Made by a program: the position numbers and the translations under genes
Shown: positions 55,490-64,000 of the stretch, one piece after another
How the letters are laid out: every line of letters begins with the position of its first letter
Numbering within the stretch: the stretch's first letter is position 1
NCBI GenBank assembly: GCA_025504975.1
Contig: JANUWI010000013.1
Location: 62,001-126,000 of the forward strand
Origin: Plenodomus lindquistii
Taxonomy: Eukaryota > Ascomycota > Dothideomycetes > Pleosporales > Leptosphaeriaceae
Direction of reading: 5' to 3'
Length of the DNA stretch: 64,000 bases
The notes under the pieces: generated by a model
Databases searched by the model: none
What the model was told of the DNA's origin: nothing
The model's input: the letters and a program-made list of their open reading frames with translations, nothing else

Positions 55490-56500
55490 CTATGGCATTT
55501 CCGAAAGCTCGTCCCTGTCCATGTGGCAACATTCATTAGAACCGAACTGCATCGCAACGTCTACGATCGTCGGTCTTTCTCCTGGTGAGGTTCGAAGCAT
55601 ATTCGAAATCGTTCGCAGGCGAGACCTCGTCTCCTTTTGAGGTATGTTGATCTCTTCCAGTTCTCTGGGGTGATCGCTCAAGGCCGTAACACATGTGCTG
55701 ACAAGGTCAAAGTCCTGGTAACCTCCACTACGGCCCCGACTCCGAATGCTTTTCGTTAGGGCATCGAAATAGATTCGTCCCAACACTGCGGCTTGCATCT
55801 CAAGGAACACACCCCAATGAGAACACATCGGCGGGGAAGCCTCGTGAGTCTTCTGCTCGAATTTTGGGAGCTTCGTACATACCGGGCCTGTTGAAGGCGA
55901 TTGGTTTGTCTGTATGTGCTCCTTCTTCAGTCGTGTACTGGTGACTCATGCTGAAATCAGTGAGGTAGACTTGCGCAAGTGCGCCCGACCCCAGTGCCCG
56001 TGGGTCTCTAATCAAGATATTTGCCGGCTTGATGTCCATGCACTTCACCAATTAATCATGACAGTTTTCGACTGCTTGAGCAATACATGCGAATAGACGT
56101 TTCAATGTAATCCGCATTAATGTCACCTGTTCTCCCGAGCAATTCGTCTCTTCGATATAGTCGTTTAAGATGCAACAAGCTACTGGATATTACAATATGC
56201 TGAGGTTCCTGCCTTATAGGTAAGAGCCAATGAGCTGCGTAATGTGTTTGTGTTTCAACCCAGGTTGTGATTTCATTTCGACCACAATATTTTCAATCAT
56301 TTCATGTCAACTGATCCGCATAGTCTTTCGGGCGAGATCTATACGTCGACAGCGGACTTCACGACCATGGCATAGGCAGTGTATCCTGATGCTGCAAGGC
56401 TTTCCAAGCCAACGATCTCACCAGGCTGATATCCGACGTGCATACCTTGCCCAGACCAGTCGGAGATTTCCGCCGTTTGGGGCAATTTCTCAAGATATTC
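55490..56500 (-). pseudogene. Protein kinase relic
   Basis: On the minus strand, kinase motifs appear in order: an N-lobe remnant near 56.4 kb with YAMVVK (the VAIK-type lysine), HKHITQLIGSY (about 56.24 kb), ALVENCHD-type alphaE helix, CMDIKPANIL for the HRDxKxxN loop (about 56.03 kb), YLTDFS in place of DFG (about 55.96 kb), YEAPK for the APE motif, and ADVFSLGC (about 55.82 kb). The C-lobe follows to ELSEMP at 55490. The frame is interrupted by several stops between 56.3 and 56.05 kb and by a one-base loss near 55812 (SLGC to FLEMQ). The HRD histidine-arginine pair and the DFG glycine are also changed, so a pseudokinase ancestor cannot be excluded. Confidence 0.7.
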
Positions 56501-56507
56501 TGTACTG

Positions 56508-57720
56508 ACTGAGCAGATGCGTGATGCCGTTGGGGACAAATTCTTCAATAGGTATGTCGTGGAGACTGATAATTTTGACATTGTCCTGGTCGCAAACCTC
56601 AAAGTAATCTGCCCCCAGACTGACTCTTTTTGTTTTGAACGGATGGGGCGCAATTTCAGTAGCCAACAGTTTAGCTTTATCGGAGTTTTTGGTACGCGGA
56701 AGGGTCTTCTGACGCCAGAAAGCATGCGCCTTGTTGTTGGCTTCTTGGCCAAAGAGCAAATCCTTGTAGTTTCCGAACCAAAAGTTACCACCACCTTTCC
56801 CAAACAACATATCGTATTGTGCCGACCTCTCTTCGTCCGAAACGTCTCCAGTGTTTTGTGGAAGCCAGTCGTAGTCAAATCCACTGGAAGAGTCTTCCCT
56901 GATCTTCACAAATTCCACCAAAGTCTTCTTGATTTCATCGTTCTTCTGCTTATCGTAGGTTGGTTTGAGCATGGGCAAGTGCCAGGTTCGGAGTCCGCTG
57001 AAAAACGGTCAAATGGGTAGCGATTTTGCCAATTCCTTGTATTGCCTGTACGCCGGACGCGCCAGTTCCAATCACAGCCACTTTCTTGTTGTGTAGATCA
57101 ACTTCCTTCTGTGGCCAATGCGAGCTATCGTGTATGACACCTTAGGAATTCTCGACTCACTTGTAGGGTGGGGTGTATGGGCGTGCTGCAAAGCCGGTAC
57201 ACATGAGAACGTGGCGAGCACGATAAGTCTTGGTGTCTCCATTCTCGTTCGCCAGGCCAACCTTCCATTCCGAGTTTTGCTCATCCCAGTGAGCGGAGTT
57301 TGCTCAGGTGCTCAATTGTGTCTGATCGCGGATCCCCCAGACTTCGAGGACGTGGCGGGAGTACGGAAGCAGCGCGTTTCTATCTGGTAGTTTTGATTCC
57401 AGTTCCATGTTTTCCGGACTTCTTCGCCGCCAAACTGATATAATGGCACGTTTGTGTCTACTCGAGCTCCGAGGTAGTAAGTCCAGTACCTGAGATATGT
57501 GAGCGATCAGCGGGACTGAGTGGACGAAGATGGGATATACCAGACACCGCCGGCTTCCGGTGCTGCTTCGAACACTTTACATTTGAATCCAAGAGCTGTG
57601 GGCTCTTTGAGTGCATAGCAGCCGCTAAAATCAGCTCCGACAATGAGCATATCGAGCCTGTATCCTTGGATTGATCCCATATCGCAGATTGCTTTTCGCA
57701 GATCTTGGAGGTCACGTCAT
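56508..57720 (-). pseudogene. Baeyer-Villiger-type flavin monooxygenase relic
   Basis: Minus-strand fragments in order: LIVGADFSGCYAL (FAD loop, about 57.64 kb) and KVFEAAPEAGGVWY; an intron at about 57.54-57.49 kb; YLGARVDTNVPLYQF; HVLMCTGFAARPY (about 57.20 kb); a second intron; VAVIGTGASGVQAIQ (NADPH loop, about 57.05 kb); and the 162-residue frame 56978-56490, with FWRQKTLP and KRVSLGADYFEVCDQDNV. Lesions: loss of one base near 57383 (NYQ to DRNALL) and a frameshift near 56985 before MLKPTY. The C-terminal end is missing and runs into the kinase relic. The Gly-rich FAD loop is altered (GADFSG instead of GAGFSG). It would have oxidised a ketone to an ester or lactone. Confidence 0.75.
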
Positions 57721-58842
57721 GAGGTCTCTGGACTATATAGTCTATAAAATTTTAATTCAGATGGAGATGAGTCGGTTCATTGGTTGCGCAATGGCTTCAA
57801 GGCGCGGAACCTACTCCGTACCTACAATAGGTACTGATGTGACTTAGACTTGCCACATCCCGCACCCCGCGCACTACTACCTCCTGCCAACATCTCGGAT
57901 GAATCATAACGTCTAACTAGCACGTCGAGTTGTGTTTGCAGTGTGTCAAATTTCCGATTGTCGATCCCACAGACACCACGGAAGGATATCGGCAGCATGT
58001 TGCAGTGCCTCATGATTCTAATAGAGGTAGAGGAGGAGATGGTGTGTTGTGAGGCTAAGGAGGAGCTGGAAGAGGATGTAGTAGCCGCTGGGCAATGACT
58101 AAGCACGGGGCTAGTGGTGGATCGATGGGAGAATTGGCAGCCCTTCAAAAGATCCATTTTGTCCTTCTTCATCGACATGAATCGGCTTCCCTTTAGATTA
58201 GTTGGATTTTGTCTAAAGTTCTTGTCATTACGTCTACGGCGTAGCTAGTGGTATGCAAGGGTGACCACAAAGCGCGAGCGAGTGACTACCTATGCCCGAC
58301 CTGTGGCTGTGAACGGTGTGTATGAAGTTTCATTTGCGTACTAAACTAGAGAGCCGTGAAACAAGAAAAAGAAATCCAAAATTCAACTTCGGCCTGCTCT
58401 TAGCGACTTGGGGGATCCAAATCTTGGATTGCTTACACGCAGAGGCTGATGACTCGATCTACTGTCCCTCGCAGATGCGGCGACGATGTGCAAATATAAC
58501 TTAGAAACGACAACCTGGTTGGCGAGAAGACAACTGCGCTAGTGTCATGGGACCAAAAAGGTGGTGGCCCAATACAAGGCGATTGATTATTACTCAGTCG
58601 CCTCCCTGGCACCTTGGGGATGAGGACCATACAGCTATCTGCAAGTGTTACGACACTAGTCTAAAGCCTGTGGACGATGGCGTCCTGATGCGATATGATT
58701 CTTGATGGTCACGGCGATACAGCTGGACTTAGCAAGAAGCAGTTCAACATCTCCTCCTGGTTCATGCAAGCTAAGAAGAAAACATGTTCTTGATTGCGGT
58801 TCTAAAGTTATATAGGCATGCATAGTCAGCCTTGCCATCGGG
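57721..58842. other. Unassigned region between BVMO relic and amidohydrolase
   Basis: A 118-codon minus-strand frame (57822-58178) with a Ser-rich run and a C-terminal CGKSKS segment is the only notable open frame. It has no recognisable domain and may be a leader or a decayed gene. No repeats or RNA genes were recognised in the rest. Confidence 0.35.
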
Positions 58843-60474
58843 TCATTGAGTAGAAAAAACTTTCTGGCCCTCGAACCACGTTTCGGCCACCTTCGCCTTC
58901 AGTAACTCCTCATCCTTCCACTGCATGTCAACAATACAGAAGTCAGCAAGCATTCCAACGTCCAGGCTGCCTATTCGCTTCTCGGCGAAGCAAGATACTG
59001 CAGCGCCTTCAGTGACAGCGCTTACGGCTTGAGCCAGCTCCAATCTGAAGTTTGCATTTACGGGCTTGTCGCCCGCTTGGGGTTGCCGTGCCGACTTGCG
59101 AGTCGTTGCAACATATAGATTTGGTAGAGGGGCATAAGGCGCCGTTGGCGTGTCTGATCCAATAGCCAAAGGCGCGCCATGATCAGCAAACTCCGAGTAT
59201 GCAAATGCTCTCTTGACTCTCTCAGGCCCGAGTAGTTTAGGCCATGCGCGCAGTATCGCCGGGTCTGAATGGACAGGTTGTATACTTGCGGTGATGCCTA
59301 GCTTGCCCAATCTTTTGGCGTCCTCAGGCGCCGTGAGTTCCAGGTGCTCAATGCGATGGCGCTGGCCTGGCTTGCCAGACTTCTCTAGAACATTCACAGC
59401 ATTGTGGACTGCTTGGTCGCCAATAGCATGAAGCGCACATTGAAGACCAGCCTCACATGTCTTCTTGACGACAGGTTCAAGCATCTCAGGCGTCCAGATT
59501 GGGCCTTCAAAATGACCATTTGAGCTGTAGGGTTCAGCCAGAGCAGCAGTGCATGCGTCGATGACCCCATCGCAGATGATCTTGATGCCTACGATCCTAA
59601 GATCAGGACTGTTCTCACTGTTGAACTCTCGACTTAGTTCAATGGCGCGGTCGACTTGCTGCAGCCGATGCTCTGGTCCGTCACCAGGGAGTATGCACCA
59701 ATGTGCTGCTATGCGCAGTGGAATCTGACCCCTCTCCTCCTTTCTCAGTGCGAGAATGGCTTCCCAGGCGTTCTCATCCATAGCCATATCGATACATCCT
59801 GTACATCCTGCTTCGTGATACGCCTTGACAGCAGATTTCAATGCCGCCATCTTGTCTGCCACAGGAAGCACCTTGGCAAGATGCGGCCAGACAATCAGCA
59901 GGACACATGCCTCACTCAGTAAACCTGATGCCTTGCCAGAGGCATCGCGCTCAATAGTGCCACCCGCCGGGTCTTTCATGTCTTGCACTCCCATCTCTTC
60001 GAGTGCCGCGGTATTGCACCAGCAAGAATGGATATCTTTTGAGTCGATGTAGATAGGCCTAGGATCCAGATCATCCAACATGCTTGCCTTCGCCTCCCCG
60101 TTAGTCATACTATGCATCCAACCCTTGCACAATATGCGTTTCTTTTCTGGGTTCTCTTTGGCATATTTGGTGATGCGCGCTCGTATTTCATCAAGATCCT
60201 TTGCATGATCAAGGTCGACCTTGTGCAGCGATTGGCCCAGCATCAAAAAATGCATATGCGCATCAATGAAGCCAGGCAGTATGAACTTCCCATTGAGATT
60301 CTGCACTGCAGCTCCCGCATCACGGAGTGATGCTACTTCAGGCGCTTCGGCATGCCCAATAAACTTGATCTTGCCATCTTGCACCACTAATGTCGAATGC
60401 AAATCGGCTTCTGAGGTGGACGCACTGCCTTTGAAAATTCGCGCATTGGTGAAGATGACGGGACTTGTTTTCAT
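58843..60474 (-). CDS. Amidohydrolase family 3 (YtcJ-like) metal-dependent hydrolase
   Basis: An uninterrupted 543-residue frame. The N-terminal beta domain (IFTNARIFKG, LVVQDGKIKFIG) leads to LPGFIDAHMHFLML with the first metal-binding histidines. HAIGDQAVHNAV (about residue 360), HRIEHLEL and GSDTPTAPYAPLPNLYVATTR supply further metal and catalytic residues in the order usual for amidohydrolase 3 proteins. The C-terminus closes the beta domain (GSLDVGMLADFCIVDM). No signal peptide, so it is likely cytosolic. It would hydrolyse an amide, urethane or cyclic C-N bond; the substrate is unknown. No introns. The AUG at 60474 begins directly before the first beta strand. It is intact and lies between a dead oxidase/kinase segment and a secreted-protein gene. 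Confidence 0.92.
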   Translation of the reverse strand: MKTSPVIFTNARIFKGSASTSEADLHSTLVVQDGKIKFIGHAEAPEVASLRDAGAAVQNLNGKFILPGFIDAHMHFLMLGQSLHKVDLDHAKDLDEIRARITKYAKENPEKKRILCKGWMHSMTNGEAKASMLDDLDPRPIYIDSKDIHSCWCNTAALEEMGVQDMKDPAGGTIERDASGKASGLLSEACVLLIVWPHLAKVLPVADKMAALKSAVKAYHEAGCTGCIDMAMDENAWEAILALRKEERGQIPLRIAAHWCILPGDGPEHRLQQVDRAIELSREFNSENSPDLRIVGIKIICDGVIDACTAALAEPYSSNGHFEGPIWTPEMLEPVVKKTCEAGLQCALHAIGDQAVHNAVNVLEKSGKPGQRHRIEHLELTAPEDAKRLGKLGITASIQPVHSDPAILRAWPKLLGPERVKRAFAYSEFADHGAPLAIGSDTPTAPYAPLPNLYVATTRKSARQPQAGDKPVNANFRLELAQAVSAVTEGAAVSCFAEKRIGSLDVGMLADFCIVDMQWKDEELLKAKVAETWFEGQKVFSTQ

Positions 60475-61541
60475 TTTGAGTTTGCTTGGTGTTCTGGCGA
60501 GACAATAGGGGCGTGATTGAGGTACGGTATCAGATGGAAAGTGATGAGTAGTAAATCCTCTATGGTGGGGGTTATCAGATGAAAATGCAGCCGGTGTCGG
60601 ACGAAGCCCCCACGCCTTGCACCTCGCGCCCTACAACCAACCTCCACCCGCAAAACATTAACCAGAGGGCGGGACAACATGCTTGAGAGCGACTTCATTA
60701 TGGCATGTAGAGTCAGACACAAGTCGAAAATTCTTATTGGAGAATGCTTGACCCCCACGCCAATGGGCCCCGCATTCGGCGATGCGCCTACCTACCGATC
60801 GTTACTCACGAGATTCAGCACAGCAAGAAGTTTCGTGACCGCATTGGGGATTCCAACTTTGAATTCGCATATCTTCATACAGTACTGATAGGTCCCGAAG
60901 CATATCGATGTGCATGGAGACCTTAAAGACTCGGAGTTTTTTCACTTACGGGTAGCTCTGGAGAGCCGGCCAGGCATCGACTGTGCTCACTGACTAAGAG
61001 CATCTAGAGGGCAATGCACGAAGGGGTAAGCGCTACTATGCTGGAATCTTCACGATGAACATATAATAAGAGTAGAGCGTTATATAAGCTCATATCGGCA
61101 TACATTAGGTGACTCGCACGTACTAAGATGCCTCTATATAATTCACGTGCGCAAGTGGTGCAGGAAGCAGGTCAGATATGCACTCACAAAACGAGGCTTC
61201 AGTTTCCACAAAGCATATGACACTCCAGCCAAGCTCGTGAAGCCGGTGTCACTCGAACGCAATGGTCGACCTCCTCCGCCAAGGTGTTACACCTGTGGCT
61301 TCGCACAGCATCTGTTTCAAGGGCATGGCTTACACCCGGCGTCAGCACTCTCCTCACACCGCGCATGCAAGCTGACACGGAGTGTGCTGCGACAATGCCG
61401 GCATTCTCGGGAGACGCGTAACAATGCTGTGGTATATGTTGATGTAAAGCCCGTGGTGATCTAACCTTCATCACATCTAGAAACCTTCCTCATCTCATAG
61501 CACTACAATTCCGATCCCTGTCATCGTGAACTTCGACAAAA
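60475..61541. other. Intergenic between amidohydrolase and PEBP-like genes
   Basis: About 1.07 kb between divergent start codons. Overlapping frames at 61147-61464 (plus) and 61199-61474 (minus) have no recognisable domain. A B-box-like word near 61253 is not embedded in a tRNA fold. Both promoters presumably lie here. Confidence 0.4.
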
Positions 61542-62311
61542 ATGCATGTCTCAAAGTCATTAGTTGCGGTTTCTCTCTTGGGCCTTACGCAGGCGCAAAC
61601 ACCGTCAGGCTTTGTTCCCCAAGTCGACACTAAACTCGATGTTATCTTCAACTCTACCACAGTCGATCCAGCCGGGAAATTGCTTTCGAAACCCAGTAAG
61701 TCGGTCAACCATCACTACGTTCACTCATGCTAACTGGAAAAGTCACCGCGACTCAACCCACCATCGCGTTATCCAGCGATCTCTTGAACGTGACCGATAC
61801 TTACATGTTCATTATGCTCGACCTAGACGTGCCACCAGCCAATGGTACCACCGAACGACGAGTCCTGCTCCACGCCATGATCACAGACTTCACGGCTGTT
61901 CAGCCAAACATCAATGGGATGTCCAGCACTCTCAGATCATCCGCAACAGGCCCTGCAGCATACTTGCCACCTGGTCCTCCAGCGACAGATACGAAAGCGC
62001 ATCGTTACGTCGAGCTCCTGTTTCAGCAACCAGCGGAATTTGACGTTCAAGCATCGGCTTTCCCGACTGTGCAGAATAGGATCAATTTCGATCTCGCGGC
62101 ATTCGCGACTGAGAACAGCGTGAACGCGCCCGTAGCGGCGAACTTCTTCACCGTGGATGGGCGCGCGAATACAGTGGCGTCTGGGACGCCGACGATCAGC
62201 GGAGGTGGTGCAAGGAATACATCACGGCCTTTTGAGGGTGCTGCTGCAAGGATGTTTCTACCATGTGGATGGGCTGCGTCGCTGGGTGCAGTCATGTTGT
62301 TGACCATGTGA
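61542..62311 (+). CDS. Secreted PEBP-like (phosphatidylethanolamine-binding) protein
   Basis: Two exons, 61542-61695 and 61743-62311, 240 residues, with a 47-bp intron carrying a GCTAAC branch site. A signal peptide (MHVSKSLVAVSLLGLTQAQT) is followed by a PEBP fold. LDLDVPPANG is the ligand-pocket DPD-like strand, RVLLHAMITDF carries the conserved histidine, and GPAAYLPPGPPA and HRYVELLFQQP are the two family signatures. The C-terminus ends in a short hydrophobic segment after a Ser/Gly-rich stretch, suggesting GPI anchoring. Family members bind lipids or inhibit peptidases; the role here is not determinable. The acceptor AG at 61741-61742 keeps the frame. Intact. Confidence 0.88.
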
Positions 62312-62445
62312 AACCAGATGATCCGTTAAATGTCACTGGAACCACATTCTAGCTATCAATATCTCTGAGTTCAGGTCTAATTCGCACGATATATCACATA
62401 TACCTTCGCGCACTTTCGAAGTCGGTTCAAAAGGATGCGACTGGA

Positions 62446-64000
62446 CTACATCTTTGCCTTCTCGGCATTGACGATAGCCCAGTATCTCTCTGTTGACCGC
62501 ATGCGCAATACTTTGCCATACTTAACCATGACGAGAAACACAGCTGACGCCGCCATGCCGATGAACGCAGCGGATATGAAGCAATCTTGGTAGCCAAGAT
62601 TAGTCAACCAAGGAGTGATTCTAACCATGTCAGCGTTGAACTCATTGATAGGGGTTTGCAACGTACCCATAGCTGATTGCGAAGGACATAGTGTTCCGGA
62701 CTAAGATGACAGTGACAATCGCATCCCCACTGATATCATGATAGCTGTCGATCATGTAGTTCACACTCAACGTAACTCCAACGCTGGATGTGAACGCCAG
62801 ACAACCCATGGCGAAGATGAGGCCGAACCAATGGATGTTATGTGCTGCACCAACGCCCCATAGTATGAGCGATCCAGGAACCAAAATGAGACAAATCACA
62901 AAAGGCCAAAGACGGTGCTCAGCTTCCATGACTCCCCCGTTGCGACGAGCGAGTTTGACAGTCAGCCAATCGCTGAATTGGCCAGATACAAGCATGCCGA
63001 CTACTACGCCAATACAACACGATACATAGCTGAGGCCGACCATGGAAGGCTTGAAGTTGTACCCTGGACCGCTCAGAATGATCGACGCGGTGGCGTTGAG
63101 CACGTTGAACCAGATCAGGTATGAGCCGTAGCTGAACCCTGCGTAGAAGATGACAGGCCAACCAAGGTATTTGAGACTGCGAATTGCGCGACTGAGCATG
63201 CCTCTTCCTGGTGTCACGTGCCAAAGCGCAAGCTTCTGGGTGAACGACTTAGTCGTGGTTCCTACTTCTTCGGTGGCAGTTCTTTGCGCCGTGAGTGGAC
63301 CAGCTTTCTCTGGGTCTTGTCCTGTCGCGGAACTGGTCGGTCGGGAACTCGCTGTTGTGGCGAGAATGGTGGAGGGAGTCTTGCGAACGTAATTCGTTTC
63401 TTCCATGAACAGGAAGAGGATCACAAAGGCTACTGCGTTGAAGATTGCTGGCCAGTAGAACACCCACTACGAGTGTTTTATGGTAAGTAACAGGAAGCAG
63501 AGTCTCAATTGATGTCGCAACATACCTGCCAGCCTTGTCCATCGGCGATGAAGCCGGCGATGATGGGAGCAAAGTAGTTGCTACCTGTCAAGGTCAGTGC
63601 GTAGATTCCCATGTAAGATCCGCGCTATTGCCGTTCATTAGTTTGTCGGTTTTTCTGAGCTGCTCAGGAAACCTACCTGATGAGTAAAGTAGACATCGGT
63701 GACCGAGATCTCGGGAAGAGCCTCAATGGGCGCGATGAAGAACCCCATGACAATGCATCGTGCAGTCCATTCGCCATTACTCTTGACGTATGCACTCCGA
63801 GCGGTCAGTACATGCACTTTCATGTTCTTCGGGGTTTCAAGCTTACCTCCAGATACTGGTGCCAATCGTACCGAGAACTGACAGCAAGAAAGTCAAGCGC
63901 TTGCCATATCGCAATGCAAATGGCTGCCAGAAGAGTAGACCCCAGCCCAAGAGCAGAAACATAAACCCCGTGCCCTCGTTCAATGTTGGTATAGACACTC
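62446..64000 (-). CDS. MFS transporter (Hol1-like), N-terminus beyond the window
   Basis: Partial gene running off the right edge. Exons inside the window: >64000-63847, 63779-63677, 63624-63526, 63466-62667 and 62620-62446, all joined in phase by 46-67 bp introns. Visible motifs are NEGTGFMFLLLGWGLLFWQP (TM2), RYGKRLTFLLSVLG (TM2-3 loop), GFFIAPIEALPEISVTDVYF, THQRGSYMGIYAL, a long cytosolic loop rich in Thr/Ser with charged ends (central loop), then LKYLGWPVIFYAGFSYGSYL and NYMIDSYHDISGDAIVTVILVRN of the C-terminal half. The signature NEGTG..FxxxG and the loop place it with fungal Hol1/general-substrate transporters. The cytosolic end is basic (ERYWAIVNAEKAKM). The substrate is unknown. Confidence 0.9.

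Overview
The window comes from a filamentous ascomycete (Pezizomycotina, most likely Dothideomycetes). Its genes have 46-80 bp GT-AG introns. It carries fungal-specific families: Zn2Cys6 regulators, DHA1 and Hol1-like MFS transporters, a SAT4/rhodopsin-like membrane protein, Ugo1 and an NRPS. GC-normal gene islands alternate with very AT-rich, stop-saturated blocks that look like RIP-mutated transposons. All calls were made by reading the sequence; no searches were run.

Layout. 1-1.6 kb is an AT-rich repeat relic. 1.65-6.6 kb holds an intact six-exon Zn2Cys6 regulator and an intact four-exon MFS transporter, both on the minus strand. 7.2-22.7 kb is a dead secondary-metabolite locus. It holds an AflR-like regulator, a truncated DUF3237 gene, an MFS pump, an NRPS (C-like/A/T/E/C), a laccase-type multicopper oxidase carrying a hAT-like MITE, a 2OG-oxygenase fragment and a conserved fungal protein. 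All are broken by nonsense codons, frameshifts, truncation or insertion. One gene between them, a secreted beta-propeller protein (16.2-17.4 kb), is intact. 22.73-28.92 kb is a Tad1-like LINE, heavily RIP-mutated but still flanked by a 13-bp direct repeat.

31.3-43.4 kb holds intact accessory genes: an NmrA-like reductase divergent from a cytochrome P450 (their shared intergenic region has four CGGNCCG motifs), a SAT4/rhodopsin-like protein and an SDR. Among them lie an SDR relic and a palindrome-rich TIR element with a Fot1/pogo-like MITE nested in it. 43.9-54.8 kb is a core block: UGO1, mitochondrial [2Fe-2S] ferredoxin, RRP15 and SRP54. A 5-kb AT-rich element with matching terminal inverted repeats separates the head-to-head RRP15/SRP54 pair and begins 59 bp from the RRP15 start codon.

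55.5-57.7 kb holds a dead protein kinase and a dead Baeyer-Villiger-type monooxygenase, broken mostly by small indels. 58.8-64 kb holds an intact amidohydrolase, a secreted PEBP-like protein and a Hol1-like transporter that runs off the right edge.

The genes at 7-22 kb look like a former biosynthetic cluster: regulator, NRPS, oxidases and efflux pump. In the regulator and MFS relics every premature stop has a plausible C:G-to-T:A origin, as expected if RIP leaked from the adjacent repeats. The P450, NmrA, SDR and SAT4 genes may be surviving accessory metabolism, but that is inference from proximity.
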